DNA of 64,000 nt from Streptosporangium nondiastaticum. Lineage in GTDB: Bacteria > Actinomycetota > Actinomycetes > Streptomycetales > Streptomycetaceae. The first letter of the stretch is position 1, and each line of letters begins with the position of its first letter. The stretch covers positions 21,882 to 85,881 of the forward strand of contig NZ_PXWG01000017.1 of assembly GCF_003011965.1 (NCBI RefSeq), written 5' to 3'. A model generated the notes under the pieces. That model ran no database searches. It saw nothing but the letters and a program-made list of their open reading frames with translations, and had not been told where the DNA came from. Positions 36,004 to 44,215 of the stretch are shown one piece after another. The translations under genes and the position numbers were made by a program.

Positions 36004-36111
36004 CGACGACCGTGGGAAAGTATGGGCGTTCGAAGCCCCCCGGACCTCAGGCACGGGCCCCGGTCACGGACCCCGCTCCACAGGACCGCCGCACAGAAGA
36101 GAGCTCACAGC

Positions 36112-36780
36112 ATGGCCGTCATCCACCGCACGACCCTCAAACCGACCAAACTCGAGCTGCTCACCTCCTGGCTGCCCTCCCGGCCGTGGTACCGGGGAGG
36201 CGCGGGCGAACCGCAGTTGGCCAAGGCCGGCGGGTTCCGGCTCGACGACCCGGAGGGCGAGGTCGGCATGGAGTTCGTGGTGGTCGCCGACACCGGCGGG
36301 GCCGGCCCGGCCGCCTACCTGGTGCCGCTCACCTACCGTGGCGCCCCGCTGGACGGAGCGGACCACGCCCTCGTCGGCACGATGGAGCACGGGGTGCTGG
36401 GGCGGCGCTGGGTGTACGACGGCTGCCACGACCCGGTGCTCGTCGCCCAGTTGCTCGCGCTGGTCGAGGGCCGGGCACAGGCCCAGGACCAGGACGTCAG
36501 CGACGTCCCCGCCCGGGACGTCACCCGCTCCTTCACCGGTGACGGCCCCGCCCCGGCGCCGGCGGACTTCACCGCCGCGGATCGCCGGGAGGACACCGAA
36601 CTGTCCGCTGCCCGGCACGGCGTGACGCTCCGCCTGTGCCGGCTCCTGGAGCCCGGCGCCGACAGCACGGCGCCGCTTCCCGAGGGAACGACCGGCCACG
36701 TCGGCGGCTGCTGGGACCTGCCGGACGGCACGCGCGCCCGGGGCCTGTTCGCCACGCTGCACACCACCGTCGGGGCCTGA
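36112..36780 (+). CDS. Maltokinase N-terminal-cap-like domain protein
   Basis: 222 aa. MAVIHRTTLKPTKLELLTSW, LPSRPWYRGG, LAKAGGFRLDDPEGEVGMEF and VPLTYRGAPLDGADHALVGT match the cap domain that precedes the kinase fold in actinobacterial maltokinases, here occurring alone. In Streptomyces such proteins are often mislabelled 1,4-alpha-glucan branching protein. Function as a stand-alone domain is unknown. ATG 36112, with GAGAG upstream. Confidence 0.75.
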   Translation: MAVIHRTTLKPTKLELLTSWLPSRPWYRGGAGEPQLAKAGGFRLDDPEGEVGMEFVVVADTGGAGPAAYLVPLTYRGAPLDGADHALVGTMEHGVLGRRWVYDGCHDPVLVAQLLALVEGRAQAQDQDVSDVPARDVTRSFTGDGPAPAPADFTAADRREDTELSAARHGVTLRLCRLLEPGADSTAPLPEGTTGHVGGCWDLPDGTRARGLFATLHTTVGA

Positions 36781-36868
36781 GCCGCGCGCCGTGCGGCGGA
36801 GCCCGGCGAACCGCGGAGGCGCCGGGCTCCCCGGACCGCGCGACCCGCCGGTGCCGGCCGGGTCAAGC

Positions 36869-36912
36869 CGGACTCAGACCGGACTCACGCCGGGCTCACG
36901 CCGGGCTCACGA
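36869..36912. repeat. Four tandem 11-bp repeats over the 3' end of an acetyltransferase gene
   Basis: CGGACTCAGAC, CGGACTCACGC, CGGGCTCACGC and CGGGCTCACGA follow each other exactly at 36869, 36880, 36891 and 36902. The last copy contains the stop codon of the minus-strand GNAT gene, so copy-number change would not alter the protein. Confidence 0.85.
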
Positions 36913-37467
36913 AGCCCGCTCGGCCGCTCGCCACTGCGGGGCGAGCACCGACCAGATCTCCTCGTCGTGCCGCTTGCCGCGGTACAGGAAGCTCTCGCGC
37001 AGGACGCCGTCCTTCGTCATGCCGAGGCGCCGGGCCACGGCCTTGCTGGGCTCGTTCTCCGCGGAGACCCACCACTCCACGCGGTGGATGCCCCGCTCCT
37101 TCACGGCCCAGTCGATGAGCGCGCGTACGGCTCGGGTCACCAGGCCCTTGCCCACTCCCGCCGGTTCCAGCCAGCAGCCCGCCTCGGCATTGCCCTGTCC
37201 GACGTCCATCGTCCGCAGGCAGACCGCGCCGACCAGCGTGCCGTCCCACCAGATGCCGCAGAGCCGCCCGGTGTCGGCCGCGGCCTTCTCCGCGTACGTC
37301 TGCAGGAACGCCCGGCTCGACGCGAGGTCCGTGATGACGTCGGGCAGCCCGTTGTGCTGCCCGATGAACTCGCGTCCCCGGTCCACGTGGGCCAGGAACT
37401 CCTGGGCCTGCCACGGTTCGAGCGGGCGCAGCTCCGCGCCGTCGTCGCCCAGGGATATCGCGTACAT
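36907..37467 (-). CDS. GNAT-family N-acetyltransferase (RimJ/RimL-like)
   Basis: 186 aa from ATG 37467, preceded by GGAGGACGAAG. GNAT motifs: ELRPLEPWQAQEFLAHVDRG, GIWWDGTLVGAVCLR, the acetyl-CoA loop AGVGKGLVTRAVRAL, VEWWVSAENEPSKAVARRLG and ending EEIWSVLAPQW. Strong resemblance to ribosomal-protein-serine acetyltransferases. An upstream in-frame start at 37506 lacks a ribosome site. Stand-alone gene. Confidence 0.87.
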   Translation of the reverse strand: MYAISLGDDGAELRPLEPWQAQEFLAHVDRGREFIGQHNGLPDVITDLASSRAFLQTYAEKAAADTGRLCGIWWDGTLVGAVCLRTMDVGQGNAEAGCWLEPAGVGKGLVTRAVRALIDWAVKERGIHRVEWWVSAENEPSKAVARRLGMTKDGVLRESFLYRGKRHDEEIWSVLAPQWRAAERAS

Positions 37468-37585
37468 CTTCGTCCTCCACGGCCGGAACCAGTGCAACTG
37501 GTGCACCTAACCTCGCACCTCCGCAGAAGGATCTCACCACGGAGGGTGTGGAAACGACGGCCGGGCCGGACGGGGACGGACCGGG

Positions 37586-38533
37586 TCAGGCAGCGGCCGG
37601 AATCGCGAACCGGACACCCGTCATCCGCTCCGACAGCTCCCACAGGCGCCGCGCGGTCGCGCCGTCGGCCGCCGCGGGGGCGAGCGGCACCAGCGTCGGG
37701 GCGCCGCGCAGCTCGGCCGCGCCGTCCGGGCCGATGAACTGCCCGCCCGCCACGTTCGGGGCGGTGGCCGCGAAGAGCTGCGGCAGCGCGCCCCGGGCGG
37801 GGGTCTGGGCGAAGAGCGGGTTGCCGATCCTGCCGAGGGCGAACCGCAGGAGGCCGGTCGTCTCCTTCATCTGCAGGCTGGTGGCGGTGTAGCCGGGGTG
37901 GGCGAGCACGCTGCGCACCGGGCTGCCGGCGCCGGCCAGCCGCCGGTGGAGTTCGTACCCGAAGACGGCGTTGGCGAGCTTCGACTGGTTGTAGAAGCCC
38001 ATGGGCGTGTACGTGCGCTCGCCGGCGAGGTCGTCGAAGCGGAGGCTCGCCTTGCGGTGGTTGACCGAGCTCACCGTGACCACGCGGGGGTCGCGCCCGG
38101 CGGTCAGCAGGTCGAGCAGCAGCCCGGTGAGCGCGAAGTGGCCGAGGTGGTTGCAGGCGAACTGCAGCTCGTGGCCCTGCGCGCTCAGCGACCGGGGCGG
38201 CGCCATCACGCCGGCGTTGTTGATGAGCACGTCCAGCCGCGGGTGGTCGGCATACAGCCGTTCGGAGAAGACCCGGACCGAGTCGAGGTCGGCCAGGTCG
38301 AGCCGGCGCACTTCGAGCCGGGCGCCGGGCCGTTCCGCGGTGATGCCGGCGGCCGCCCTGCGGCCCTTCTCCTCGTCGCGCACCGCGAGGATCACGTGCC
38401 CGCCCCGGTGGGCGAGCGCCCGGGTGGTCGCCAGACCGAGGCCGCTGTTGGCTCCGGTGACGACGAACACCCGCCCGGTCTGGTCCGGCATCTGCTCGGC
38501 GGTCCACTGCTGCTGCTTCGCCTGCTTCGTCAT
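37586..38533 (-). CDS. Short-chain dehydrogenase/reductase (retinol-dehydrogenase-like SDR)
   Basis: 315 aa from ATG 38533. NAD(P) motif TGANSGLG, NNAG in VLINNAGVMAPPRS, catalytic Ser in VVTVSSVNHRK and Y-x3-K in FYNQSKLANAVFGYELHRR. The length and order match the extended retinol/protochlorophyllide-type group. Divergent from a TetR gene across an 80-bp spacer with a dyad, so probably its target. Oxidises or reduces a hydroxyl/carbonyl of unknown substrate. Confidence 0.9.
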   Translation of the reverse strand: MTKQAKQQQWTAEQMPDQTGRVFVVTGANSGLGLATTRALAHRGGHVILAVRDEEKGRRAAAGITAERPGARLEVRRLDLADLDSVRVFSERLYADHPRLDVLINNAGVMAPPRSLSAQGHELQFACNHLGHFALTGLLLDLLTAGRDPRVVTVSSVNHRKASLRFDDLAGERTYTPMGFYNQSKLANAVFGYELHRRLAGAGSPVRSVLAHPGYTATSLQMKETTGLLRFALGRIGNPLFAQTPARGALPQLFAATAPNVAGGQFIGPDGAAELRGAPTLVPLAPAAADGATARRLWELSERMTGVRFAIPAAA

Positions 38534-38582
38534 GCGGCACACATTGCCTCTCGTGTCACTCGGTGTCAAGGCGCGTCTGAGT

Positions 38583-38607
38583 GCCATACAAGGCATGGCG
38601 TTACCAT
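38583..38607. promoter_or_regulatory. Dyad GCCAT-N7-ATGGC with adjoining -10 (TetR/SDR intergenic)
   Basis: GCCAT (38583-38587) and ATGGC (38595-38599) form a dyad ahead of TACCAT (38602-38607). The GTG of the TetR gene follows 6 bp later, so its transcript may be leaderless. Placed to repress both divergent genes. Confidence 0.5.
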
Positions 38608-38613
38608 CGTCCG

Positions 38614-39219
38614 GTGAGTACCCGCCCTGAAGTGACCATGGCCGAGCGCAAGCGGCAGCTCGTCTCGAACGAGCTGACCGAAGCGGCGCTGCAACTACTG
38701 GCTTCGAAGGGGTTCGACGCGGTCACGATCGACGAGATCGCGACAGCCGCCGGCGTGTCCAAGCGGACGTTCTTCCGCTACTTCGCGTCCAAGGAGGACG
38801 TGGTCGTCCAGTTCCTGGCCGGCATGGGCGCCGACATGCGCACGGAGCTCGCGGCCCGCTCCCCCCAGGAGCGGCCCTCCGCAGCCCTGCGGCACACCGT
38901 GGGCGTCCCCATCGCCACCTGCGCCGACCACTCCGACAGGGCCCTGCGCGTGGTCCGGCTGATCCTGCGCACCCCCGCCCTGCACGCGCGCTTCCTGGAG
39001 CGCCAGGCGCAGTGGCGCGACGACCTGGCGGCGGAACTGGCGCACCGCCTGGGGCTCGACCCCGGCACCGACCTGTATCCGCGGCTGGCCGCCGGGATGG
39101 CCCTGACCGCCTTCGACGCGGTGCTGCACCGGTGGAGCGGCAGCGACGGGGCCGAGGACCCGGACGAGCTGATCGACCGCGCGTTCGCCGTGATCGCCCC
39201 GGCGCTGGACGCCGTCTGA
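38614..39219 (+). CDS. TetR-family transcriptional regulator
   Basis: 201 aa from GTG 38614 (ATG 38638 is an alternative). HTH: ELTEAALQLLASKGFDAVTI then ATAAGVSKRTFFRYFASKED. The C-terminal domain resembles the common acyl-CoA-responsive/TetR_C_17 style. Likely controls the divergent SDR gene and itself through the intervening dyad. Confidence 0.9.
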   Translation: MSTRPEVTMAERKRQLVSNELTEAALQLLASKGFDAVTIDEIATAAGVSKRTFFRYFASKEDVVVQFLAGMGADMRTELAARSPQERPSAALRHTVGVPIATCADHSDRALRVVRLILRTPALHARFLERQAQWRDDLAAELAHRLGLDPGTDLYPRLAAGMALTAFDAVLHRWSGSDGAEDPDELIDRAFAVIAPALDAV

Positions 39220-39290
39220 CGCCGTCCTGTCCCTCCCCCGGCCACGTGTCGCAGGGACCGTACGGCGGAGGCGGGCGGTAAGCAAGGGAC

Positions 39291-40394
39291 ATGCGCATCC
39301 CGTTCCCGCCGGCGGGGCCCCGTCACTCAGGGGGCCGACGCGCGCTGCTTGCCGCACCTCTGGGGCTGATCGCCGTGATCATGGTGGCCGACCTGGCGAC
39401 CGGCCCGGACATCCACCTCGGCCCGCTGCTCGTGGTCGCACCGGCGCTCACCGCGACCTTCGGCAGCGCGCGGCTGACCGCGGCGATCGGCGTCGTGGCG
39501 GTCACCGCCCAGATCATCCTGGGCGTCCTCTTCGGCCGCACCTCGACGGCGGACCACCAGACGCAGACGGCCGCCCTGTTCCTGGCCACCGCCTTCCTCG
39601 TCGCCTTCCGCGCCGTCCACGAGCGGCACCAACAAGCGCTCGACCGCGCCCGCTGGGTCGCCGACGTGGCCCAGAAGGTCCTGCTCAAGCCCCTCCCGGC
39701 GCAGATCGGCCCGCTGGAGCTGGCTTCGGCCTACGTGGCGGCCGAGGCCGAGGCGCAGATCGGCGGCGACCTGTACGCGGCGGTCCGCGCCCGGGACGCC
39801 ACCCGCGTCATGATCGGCGACTGCCGCGGCAAGGGCTTCACGGCCGTGGGGGACGCCGCCCTGCTCCTCGGCGCCTTCCGCGCCGCCGCGCACCGCTTCC
39901 CCCCGCTCCCCCGGCTGGTCGCCCACCTGCACAACATCGTGTACTGGGAGTCCCAGGAACCGGCCGACGACCTCGCCGCCGGGGAGGGCTTCGTCACGGC
40001 GGCCGTGCTGGAGATCCCCGACGGCCTGCCCCGGGTCCGCGTCATCGACTGCGGCCACCCGCCGCCGCTCCTCGTCCGCGGCGGCGAAGTCGTATCCCTG
40101 GAGGTCCCCGACCCGTACCTGCCCCTCGGCCTGGGAACAGCCACGACGGAAGCCGACTACGAGGCCGAGACCTTCGACTTCCCCGACGGCGACCTGCTCC
40201 TGCTCTACACCGATGGCGTCATCGAGGCCCGCGACGCCCACGGCGCCTTCTACCCCCTCACCGAGCGCCTGGCGTCGTGGGGCGAACGGGACCCCCGGCG
40301 GCTGGTCCGGCGCCTCCACGAGGACCTGCTCGCCCACGCGGGCGGATCCCTCGGCGACGACGCCGCGCTGATCGCCATCAGACGCAAGCCGTGA
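39291..40394 (+). CDS. PP2C-type (SpoIIE) serine phosphatase with membrane N-terminus
   Basis: 367 aa. The N-terminal ~115 residues hold three to four TM helices (MASE-like); the rest is a SpoIIE/RsbU phosphatase: IGGDLYAAVRARDATRVMIG with the metal Asp, GDCRGKGFTAV, IDCGHPPPLLV, LLYTDGVIEARD and GDDAALIAI. Such proteins dephosphorylate anti-anti-sigma factors in Streptomyces partner-switching networks. No PAS or GAF sensor and no kinase domain; the signal is likely sensed through the membrane part. Confidence 0.9.
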   Translation: MRIPFPPAGPRHSGGRRALLAAPLGLIAVIMVADLATGPDIHLGPLLVVAPALTATFGSARLTAAIGVVAVTAQIILGVLFGRTSTADHQTQTAALFLATAFLVAFRAVHERHQQALDRARWVADVAQKVLLKPLPAQIGPLELASAYVAAEAEAQIGGDLYAAVRARDATRVMIGDCRGKGFTAVGDAALLLGAFRAAAHRFPPLPRLVAHLHNIVYWESQEPADDLAAGEGFVTAAVLEIPDGLPRVRVIDCGHPPPLLVRGGEVVSLEVPDPYLPLGLGTATTEADYEAETFDFPDGDLLLLYTDGVIEARDAHGAFYPLTERLASWGERDPRRLVRRLHEDLLAHAGGSLGDDAALIAIRRKP

Positions 40395-40407
40395 CCGTAC
40401 GACGCGA

Positions 40408-40447
40408 AGGGCGGTGGCGCCCCGGGGGTCCGGGGTGCCACCGCCCT
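40408..40447. terminator. Long-stem terminator downstream of phosphatase and transglycosylase genes
   Basis: Eighteen-pair stem (40408-40425 with 40430-40447, one G-U) around a GGGT loop, between the convergent ends of the phosphatase (+) and transglycosylase (-) genes. A closely related stem stands at the same place beside the second transglycosylase copy. Confidence 0.85.
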
Positions 40448-40475
40448 CACGGTGGTTCATGCCGCCTGTGACGGA

Positions 40476-41195
40476 TTAGTACGCGGAGTTCACGTTGTCC
40501 ATCGAGCCGTACTTGTCGGCCGCGTAGTTACAGGCAGCGGTGATGTTGGCGACCGGGTCGTAGATGTCCCAGGACGTGCCCTCGACGTGATACGCCTTGA
40601 ACGTCGGGTCGATCATCTGCAGCAGACCCTTCGACGGCACACCATTCACGGCATTGACGTCCCAGCCGTTGATCGCACGCGGGTTACCCGTCGACTCACG
40701 CATCACGTTCCGCTTGATGCCGTCATACGAAGCCGGGATGCCCTTGGCCCGCAGAATGTCCAGGGCCTCGCTGATCCAGCCGTCCACGTTATTGGCGTAA
40801 GCCTTCTTCGCCGGAGCAGCCGGCTTGGCCGGAGCGGCGGGCTTGGCGGGGGCGGGCTTGGCCTCCAGAGCCTTGCGCTCGGTGGAACGGTTGGCGGCCT
40901 GCTTCTCCGCACGCTCCTGCTCAGCCTTCGCCTTCACCACGACGGCACCGGCATCAGCCTTGGCGGCCGTGACAGCAGCGGCACTCTGCTGCTCCAGCGC
41001 GTCCTGCTGCGTCTCACCGAAAGCCTCAGCACTCCACGCCACCGGCTTCACGGACGAAGCCGAAGCGGTGTCGGCGGCAAAAGCGTGCGGAGCGACAGCC
41101 ACCGCAACCACAGCGGCACCCGTCGCGGCAATGCCGGCAACAGAGAACTTGTGAATCTTCGGAAGACGGGTATAGCCGGAGATGGTGGAGCGCAT
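40476..41195 (-). CDS. Secreted transglycosylase (SLT-like cell-wall lytic enzyme), copy A
   Basis: 239 aa from ATG 41195. Signal peptide (AATGAAVVAVAVAPHAFA), a coiled, Ala/Glu/Lys-rich region (about 60-120), an AKPAAP-repeat linker and a C-terminal lysozyme-like domain with the catalytic Glu in VMRESTGNPRAING, GLLQMIDPTFKAYH and DPVANITAACNYAADKYGS. Would cleave peptidoglycan during growth or spore germination. Copy B, 19 kb away, has MIRES- versus MRES-type changes and one more linker codon. GGAAGG stands 12 bases before the start. Confidence 0.9.
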   Translation of the reverse strand: MRSTISGYTRLPKIHKFSVAGIAATGAAVVAVAVAPHAFAADTASASSVKPVAWSAEAFGETQQDALEQQSAAAVTAAKADAGAVVVKAKAEQERAEKQAANRSTERKALEAKPAPAKPAAPAKPAAPAKKAYANNVDGWISEALDILRAKGIPASYDGIKRNVMRESTGNPRAINGWDVNAVNGVPSKGLLQMIDPTFKAYHVEGTSWDIYDPVANITAACNYAADKYGSMDNVNSAY

Positions 41196-41420
41196 AAGAG
41201 AGCTGAACCTTCCCAATCGCGGATGTCGCCCGGCCCTGAAGCGGCGCAATAACGAAGCGCCGTTCCTCGGTCGACGGCGCCCAGCGACCCCGTAATTGTT
41301 AGCGGCGGCGAAAACCCCTGACAAGGCCTGTGACCTACTACCCCCATTCATAGGCCCCGGAAATCCGCCCGCCTTTCCCCTCTATTCCGCCACCGCGCCC
41401 ACTAACGCATTTCGTAAGTG
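41196..41420 (-). promoter_or_regulatory. Conserved leader and upstream palindrome of transglycosylase copy A
   Basis: The ~155 nt before the start is almost identical to that of copy B and holds a stem GCGCCGT/ACGGCGC (41257-41280). Further up lies the dyad CACTAACG-N5-CGTAAGTG (41400-41420), whose counterpart in copy B is at 60548-60568. The leader is also open in the transglycosylase frame. Post-transcriptional control is likely but the element is not identified. Nothing else is seen in the 376-bp gap to 41572. Confidence 0.6.
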
Positions 41421-41571
41421 ACGCGCGCCTCATGGGCGGCCTCACACCGCGGGCGCGCCCGAGTCGCCGACAGCGACGGCTCCGCCACCCGCAGTGTTCG
41501 CACTTCCCGCCCCTCCGTTCCTTCCTTAGGCTTCGGGAACCCGATCTTGCCTACGAGTGGGGAACGATCAC

Positions 41572-43092
41572 ATGCGTCGCGGATTAACCACCCTGACCAG
41601 CGCCGTCGCCGCCTGTCTGCTGCTCGCCGTCCCGGCCTCGGCCGCCGGTCCGGCCCCGGGAGCGGCCGGCGTCGGGGACCCGTACTACCCCGACGCCGGC
41701 AACGGCGGCTACGACGTCGCCCACTACGACCTCCGGCTGAAGTACCAGCCACGGACGGACCGCCTGGACGGGACGGCGACCCTCCTCGCGACCGCGACCC
41801 GGAACCTGAGCCGCTTCAACCTGGACTTCCTCCTCGACGTCGACGAGGTCCTGGTCAACGGCAAGAAGGCGGCCTTCGCCAGGTCCGGGACGCACGAGCT
41901 GGAGGTCACGCCCGCCACGGCCCTGGCACAGGGCAGCCCGCTCACCGTGGTCGTCCGCTACGGCGGCACGCCGTCGGAGAAGAAGATCGACGGCGCCGCG
42001 GCCTGGCACCGCACCGCGGACGGGGCGGTCGTCGTCGACGAGCCGACGTCGGCGCCCTGGTGGTACCCGAGCAACGACCACCCGTCCGACAAGGCCACCT
42101 ACGACATCTCCGTCGCCGTGCCGGACGGGCTCCAGGCGATCAGCAACGGCGTACTGGCCTCGCGAACCTCGAAGCTGGGCTGGACGCGGTACAACTGGCG
42201 CTCGGCCGCGCCGCAGGCCACCTACCTGAGCACGCTCGCCATCGGCAGGTTCGACATCACCGAGGGCACGACCGCGAGCGGCATCCCCGTCGTCAACGCC
42301 TACGGCAAGGGCCTCGGCGACAACCTCGCTCCGGCCAGGGCCAGCCTGGAGCGCACCGGCGAGGTCGTCGACTGGGAGAGCTCCCTCTTCGGGCCGTACC
42401 CCTTCGCCGCGGCGGGCGGTTTCGTGCCGGACGTGCCCGGCTACGGCGCGGTCGAGACCCAGACGCGGCCGTTCTACACGCCCGGCATGTTCGAGAACGG
42501 CGCGTTCATGGAGGTCGTCGTCCACGAAACGGCGCACCAGTGGTTCGGCAACAGCGTCTCGGTGCGGAACTGGCGCGACCTCTGGCTGAGCGAGGGATTC
42601 GCGACGTACGCGCAGTGGCTGTGGTCGGAGAAGGAGGGCGAGGGCACCGCACAGGAACTCGCCGACCACGCCTATTCCTCCACCCCCGCCGACGACCCGT
42701 TCTGGCAGGTGAGACCCGCCGACCCGGGCGCCGGCCAGCCTTTCCACAACGCCGTGTACCGGCGCGGGGCCATGGCCCTCCAGGCGCTCCGCAACCGGAT
42801 CGGCGACAGGGACTTCTTCGCCGTCCTCAAGCGGTGGCAGGAGGAACGGCGGTACGGGAACGCCACGGTGCAGGACTTCGTGCGGCTCTCGGAGCGGGTC
42901 TCCGGGAAGCCGTTGCAGAGGCTCTTCGACGCCTGGCTGTTCACGCCCTCGAAGCCGGCGCCGATGCCCCGGGCGGGCGGTGGCGGCGGCGCGTCCTCGC
43001 TCGCGTCGCAGGCTCGGGCCCCTGAGCCGCGGTCCTGGAAGAAGATCGAAGCGGCGCAGAGCGCGCACCGGTGGCCGTCACACCGGCACTGA
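41572..43092 (+). CDS. Secreted M1-family metallopeptidase
   Basis: 506 aa with signal peptide (SAVAACLLLAVPASAAG). Zinc site HETAH at 318-322 and Glu341 in WLSEGFATYAQW give H-E-x2-H-x18-E. The usual exopeptidase motif GxMEN appears as GYGAVETQTRP, suggesting altered N-terminus recognition. It lacks the large C-terminal helical domain of PepN and ends in a Gly/Ser/Arg-rich tail. ATG 41572, with GGGGA upstream. Extracellular peptide degradation is likely. Confidence 0.9.
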   Translation: MRRGLTTLTSAVAACLLLAVPASAAGPAPGAAGVGDPYYPDAGNGGYDVAHYDLRLKYQPRTDRLDGTATLLATATRNLSRFNLDFLLDVDEVLVNGKKAAFARSGTHELEVTPATALAQGSPLTVVVRYGGTPSEKKIDGAAAWHRTADGAVVVDEPTSAPWWYPSNDHPSDKATYDISVAVPDGLQAISNGVLASRTSKLGWTRYNWRSAAPQATYLSTLAIGRFDITEGTTASGIPVVNAYGKGLGDNLAPARASLERTGEVVDWESSLFGPYPFAAAGGFVPDVPGYGAVETQTRPFYTPGMFENGAFMEVVVHETAHQWFGNSVSVRNWRDLWLSEGFATYAQWLWSEKEGEGTAQELADHAYSSTPADDPFWQVRPADPGAGQPFHNAVYRRGAMALQALRNRIGDRDFFAVLKRWQEERRYGNATVQDFVRLSERVSGKPLQRLFDAWLFTPSKPAPMPRAGGGGGASSLASQARAPEPRSWKKIEAAQSAHRWPSHRH

Positions 43093-43132
43093 GCGGCCTC
43101 ATAGCCGGGACGGCGGCCGGGAGCGTCCGCCC

Positions 43133-44197
43133 TCAGCCCGCCGCCTTGCGCGGTGCGGCGATGCGCGCGGCCGCGGCGCAACCCGTCATGCCCGTCTGCT
43201 CACCGGAGGGGTTCCCGGAGCAGGCGCAGGATGCGGGTTCCGGCGGCACGGGCGGGTCGGCGGCGCCGACCGCGGTGCCCGCCTCCGACAGCGCGTGGAA
43301 GATCGTCTCTGTGGAGCCGGGCCCGACCGGACCGCCCGGGCCGCCCAAGCCGCCGGGAGCTCCCGGAGCCGGGGGCACCGGCGTCACAGCCGGATTCGCC
43401 CGCTCACGGGCGGGGGCGGCGCCCGCGGTCTCCGCCCGGGGCACGATGCCCTCCGCCGCGTACGCCGCGTCCGAGACCACCGTGCCGGGGAGGCCGTGGT
43501 ACGAGGACCGCACGTGGACGGTGACCCCGTGCCGGCGGGCGTATTCCACGCTGCGCAGGGCCAGCACCTCGGCGCCCTGGACGGCCATCTCCAGCATGGT
43601 CTCGTACGTCACGTGGCGCAGCAGCCGGGCTCCGGGGAACACCTTGGGGTCGGCGGTGTAGACGCCGTCGACGTCTGTGCAGATCTCGCACACCTCCGCT
43701 CCGAGCGCCGCCGCCAGGGCGATCGCCGTGGTGTCGGATCCGCCGCGCCCAAGGGTGGTGACTTCCCCGGTCTCCCGGCTGAGCCCCTGGAATCCGGCCA
43801 CCAGGACGATCTCTCCGCGGTCGAGCGCCGCCCGGACGCGCTGCGGCTCGACGGCGATGACCTGGGCCCGGCCGTGGGTCGCCGTGGTGATCACGCCGGC
43901 CTGGGGGCCCGAGAAGGAGCATGCCCGCCCGCCGAGGGCGTGGATCGCCATCGCGGTGAGCGCGTTCGAGACCTGCTCGCCCGCCGCCAGCAGCATGTCC
44001 AGTTCGCGCGGGGAGGGTGCGGGCGTCACCTCGCCCGCCAGGCGGAGGAGCTCGTCGGTGGTGTCGCCCATGGCGGACACCACGACGACGACGTCGTGAC
44101 CCGCTTCGCGCGTCGCCACGATGCGCTCCGCCACGTGCTTGATCCGCTCGGTACTCCGCACCGAGGAGCCGCCGTACTTCTGGACGATGAGGGTCAT
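43133..44197 (-). CDS. Aspartokinase catalytic domain without ACT domains
   Basis: 354 aa. The kinase domain (1-250) is complete: [48 protein letters not shown] and [14 protein letters not shown]. Normal aspartokinases continue into two ACT domains that bind Lys/Thr; here the last ~100 residues are instead Pro/Gly/Ala-rich with Cys-containing segments. This predicts a feedback-insensitive L-aspartyl-4-phosphate supply. It lies 18 bp behind the diaminobutyrate aminotransferase gene. No aspartate-semialdehyde dehydrogenase is adjacent. Confidence 0.9.
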   Translation of the reverse strand: MTLIVQKYGGSSVRSTERIKHVAERIVATREAGHDVVVVVSAMGDTTDELLRLAGEVTPAPSPRELDMLLAAGEQVSNALTAMAIHALGGRACSFSGPQAGVITTATHGRAQVIAVEPQRVRAALDRGEIVLVAGFQGLSRETGEVTTLGRGGSDTTAIALAAALGAEVCEICTDVDGVYTADPKVFPGARLLRHVTYETMLEMAVQGAEVLALRSVEYARRHGVTVHVRSSYHGLPGTVVSDAAYAAEGIVPRAETAGAAPARERANPAVTPVPPAPGAPGGLGGPGGPVGPGSTETIFHALSEAGTAVGAADPPVPPEPASCACSGNPSGEQTGMTGCAAAARIAAPRKAAG

Positions 44198-44215
44198 CGC
44201 GTGACTCCTCTCTGC

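Larger units (their letters stand above)
40408..41450 (-). repeat. Duplicated transglycosylase locus, copy A
   Basis: Terminator, coding sequence, ~150-nt leader, upstream palindrome and a CCTCATGGGCGGCCTCACA block all recur in the same order and orientation at 59543-60598. The leader differs at only about four positions and the coding parts by a small number of codons. The flanks outside are unrelated. Confidence 0.9.

Noticed and set aside
41196..41360. c-di-AMP (ydaO-type) riboswitch upstream of the transglycosylase
   Set aside because: Such riboswitches precede many Streptomyces wall hydrolases and a GCTAAC is present, but I cannot find the other conserved blocks (a GGGGTGAATC-like element and its partners). 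Left as an unidentified leader; an Infernal scan would decide.
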